Assembly: GCA_045580485.1 (NCBI GenBank)
Contig: JAZNNW010000021.1
Span: 1-22,399 of the forward strand
Length of the DNA: 22,399 bases
Direction: 5' to 3'
Source: Avoscillospira sp045580485
GTDB taxonomy: Bacteria; Bacillota; Clostridia; Oscillospirales; Oscillospiraceae
Below the pieces are notes generated by a model. The model was not told the origin of the DNA. It did no database searches and worked only from the letters and a program-made list of their open reading frames with translations. Position 1 is the first letter of the stretch; the number at the start of each line of letters is the position of its first letter. The translations under genes were made by a program, and so were the position numbers. This document shows, in pieces, positions 21,946 to 22,399 of the stretch.

Positions 21946-22027
21946 GTCGTATACATCATGATAAAGTCTGTCAAAACAAGAGGCAGAATCGGCACATCCT
22001 TTGTGCATAATTTTGGGTAAAATTTTG

Positions 22028-22056
22028 TTGACAAAAAGTCCCTGTTTTGGTATGAT
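22028..22056 (+). promoter_or_regulatory. rRNA operon promoter P1
   Basis: TTGACA (22028-22033) and TATGAT (22051-22056) are 17 bases apart. It is the upstream member of a tandem pair, as usual for rRNA operons. Confidence 0.75.
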
Positions 22057-22130
22057 AACGGAGCGCTTGAGGCGCAGGCTTAAAAACTGCATGACGGTTG
22101 AGATTTGTGAAAAAACTTAGAAAAAAGTTC

Positions 22131-22159
22131 TTGACAAATCGAAAACCCTGTGGTAACAT
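22131..22159 (+). promoter_or_regulatory. rRNA operon promoter P2
   Basis: TTGACA (22131-22136) and TAACAT (22154-22159) are 17 bases apart, with an extended -10 TG at 22151-22152. Transcription near 22166 would place the hairpins at 22167-22202 at the very 5' end of the leader. Confidence 0.7.
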
Positions 22160-22166
22160 AAGCAAG

Positions 22167-22202
22167 CTCTCTCTTTTGAGGGAGATCCGGTGAAGGCACC
22201 GG
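22167..22202 (+). other. Two hairpins at the 5' end of the rRNA leader
   Basis: CTCTCTC (22167-22173) with GAGGGAG (22178-22184), and CCGGTG (22187-22192) with CACCGG (22197-22202). They lie back to back directly after P2 and could stabilise the 5' end of the precursor or assist its processing. Confidence 0.55.
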
Positions 22203-22267
22203 AGTGTACCTTGTAAATTAAACAATGCAAACATGAACAAGCACCTTGGACAATTTTAATTAAAAGT

Positions 22268-22281
22268 TGTTCTTGTCAAAC
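22268..22281 (+). promoter_or_regulatory. Possible boxA-like antitermination element
   Basis: TGTTCTTGTCAAAC resembles the boxA of Gram-positive rRNA leaders (TGTTCTTTGAAAAC-type), the NusB/S10 binding site. The match is imperfect, but its place about 100 bases after P2 is right. Confidence 0.4.
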
Positions 22282-22359
22282 AGAAATGTTGAATGCGAGA
22301 ATAGCCAACGAAAATTCTTGAGTATATTGCTAAGAGCAAATGCTTGATAAAGATTTTAG

Positions 22360-22377
22360 AAGCCCGTAAGGGTTTTT
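22360..22377 (+). other. Small hairpin with T-run just before 16S
   Basis: AAGCCC (22360-22365) pairs with GGGTTT (22370-22375) with a G-T wobble around GTAA, followed by two more T. It looks like a weak terminator but lies about ten bases before 16S, where antitermination should apply. It may be part of the 16S processing region. Confidence 0.4.
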
Positions 22378-22386
22378 AAGATACCA

Positions 22387-22399
22387 TTTATTGAGAGTT
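22387..22399 (+). rRNA. 16S ribosomal RNA, first bases only
   Basis: The window ends in TTTATTGAGAGTT, the usual 5' end of Clostridia 16S rRNA, which continues as the universal GAGTTTGATC primer site. The exact first base is an estimate by alignment with the known E. coli 5' end. Confidence 0.8.

Overview
This window comes from the chromosome of a Gram-positive, anaerobic Clostridia-type bacterium, most likely a gut Oscillospiraceae/Ruminococcaceae relative. The evidence is inference from content: near-consensus sigma-A promoters, strong AGGAGG ribosome sites, an S-box (SAM-I) riboswitch in front of metK, a CD1247-like acidic zinc-ribbon protein behind efp, and YqeG, DUF4364 and long-form HPF genes. 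The 5' end of the 16S rRNA at the right edge also fits. Most genes are housekeeping genes of fairly high GC; the radical SAM gene at 7126-8493 is clearly more AT-rich. I see no insertion sequence, phage, integrase or CRISPR array.

Layout. Positions 2-2182 hold the 3' part of leuS, followed by rpsU with its own perfect promoter and terminator. A minus-strand hypothetical gene (2537-3070) faces it. A yqeG-M24 peptidase pair (3120-4675), efp and the CD1247-like gene (4785-5792), and a solitary tRNA-Ala(CGC) (5839-5914) follow. Next come a deacetylase-fold-like protein of unknown role and a radical SAM/SPASM maturase-like enzyme (6013-8493). On the minus strand an azlC-azlD-hisK-like operon (10384 to 8594) encodes a branched-chain amino acid exporter and a PHP phosphatase.

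The most notable locus is the three-gene operon at 10533-14329. It encodes a flavin/iron-sulfur enoate reductase-like protein followed by the large and small subunits of an aconitase-X (AcnX) dehydratase. It has one promoter, very tight spacing and one strong terminator. I infer a two-step module in which AcnX dehydrates a hydroxy-carboxylate and the flavoenzyme reduces the resulting double bond. The substrate is unknown, and the substrate-side AcnX motifs look different from the hydroxyproline and mevalonate-phosphate enzymes as I remember them.

The rest is a MATE exporter (14430-15833), a minus-strand rhomboid-like membrane protein that seems to lack the catalytic serine motif and carries a C-terminal zinc-finger-like tail (15868-16710), SAM-riboswitch-controlled metK (17032-18195), a WecC-type UDP-ManNAc dehydrogenase (18266-19465), a small zinc-ribbon membrane protein, a secreted CAP-domain protein (minus), a DUF4364 protein, and hpf. 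The last ~450 bases are the promoter and leader region of an rRNA operon, and the final ~13 bases are the 5' end of 16S rRNA.
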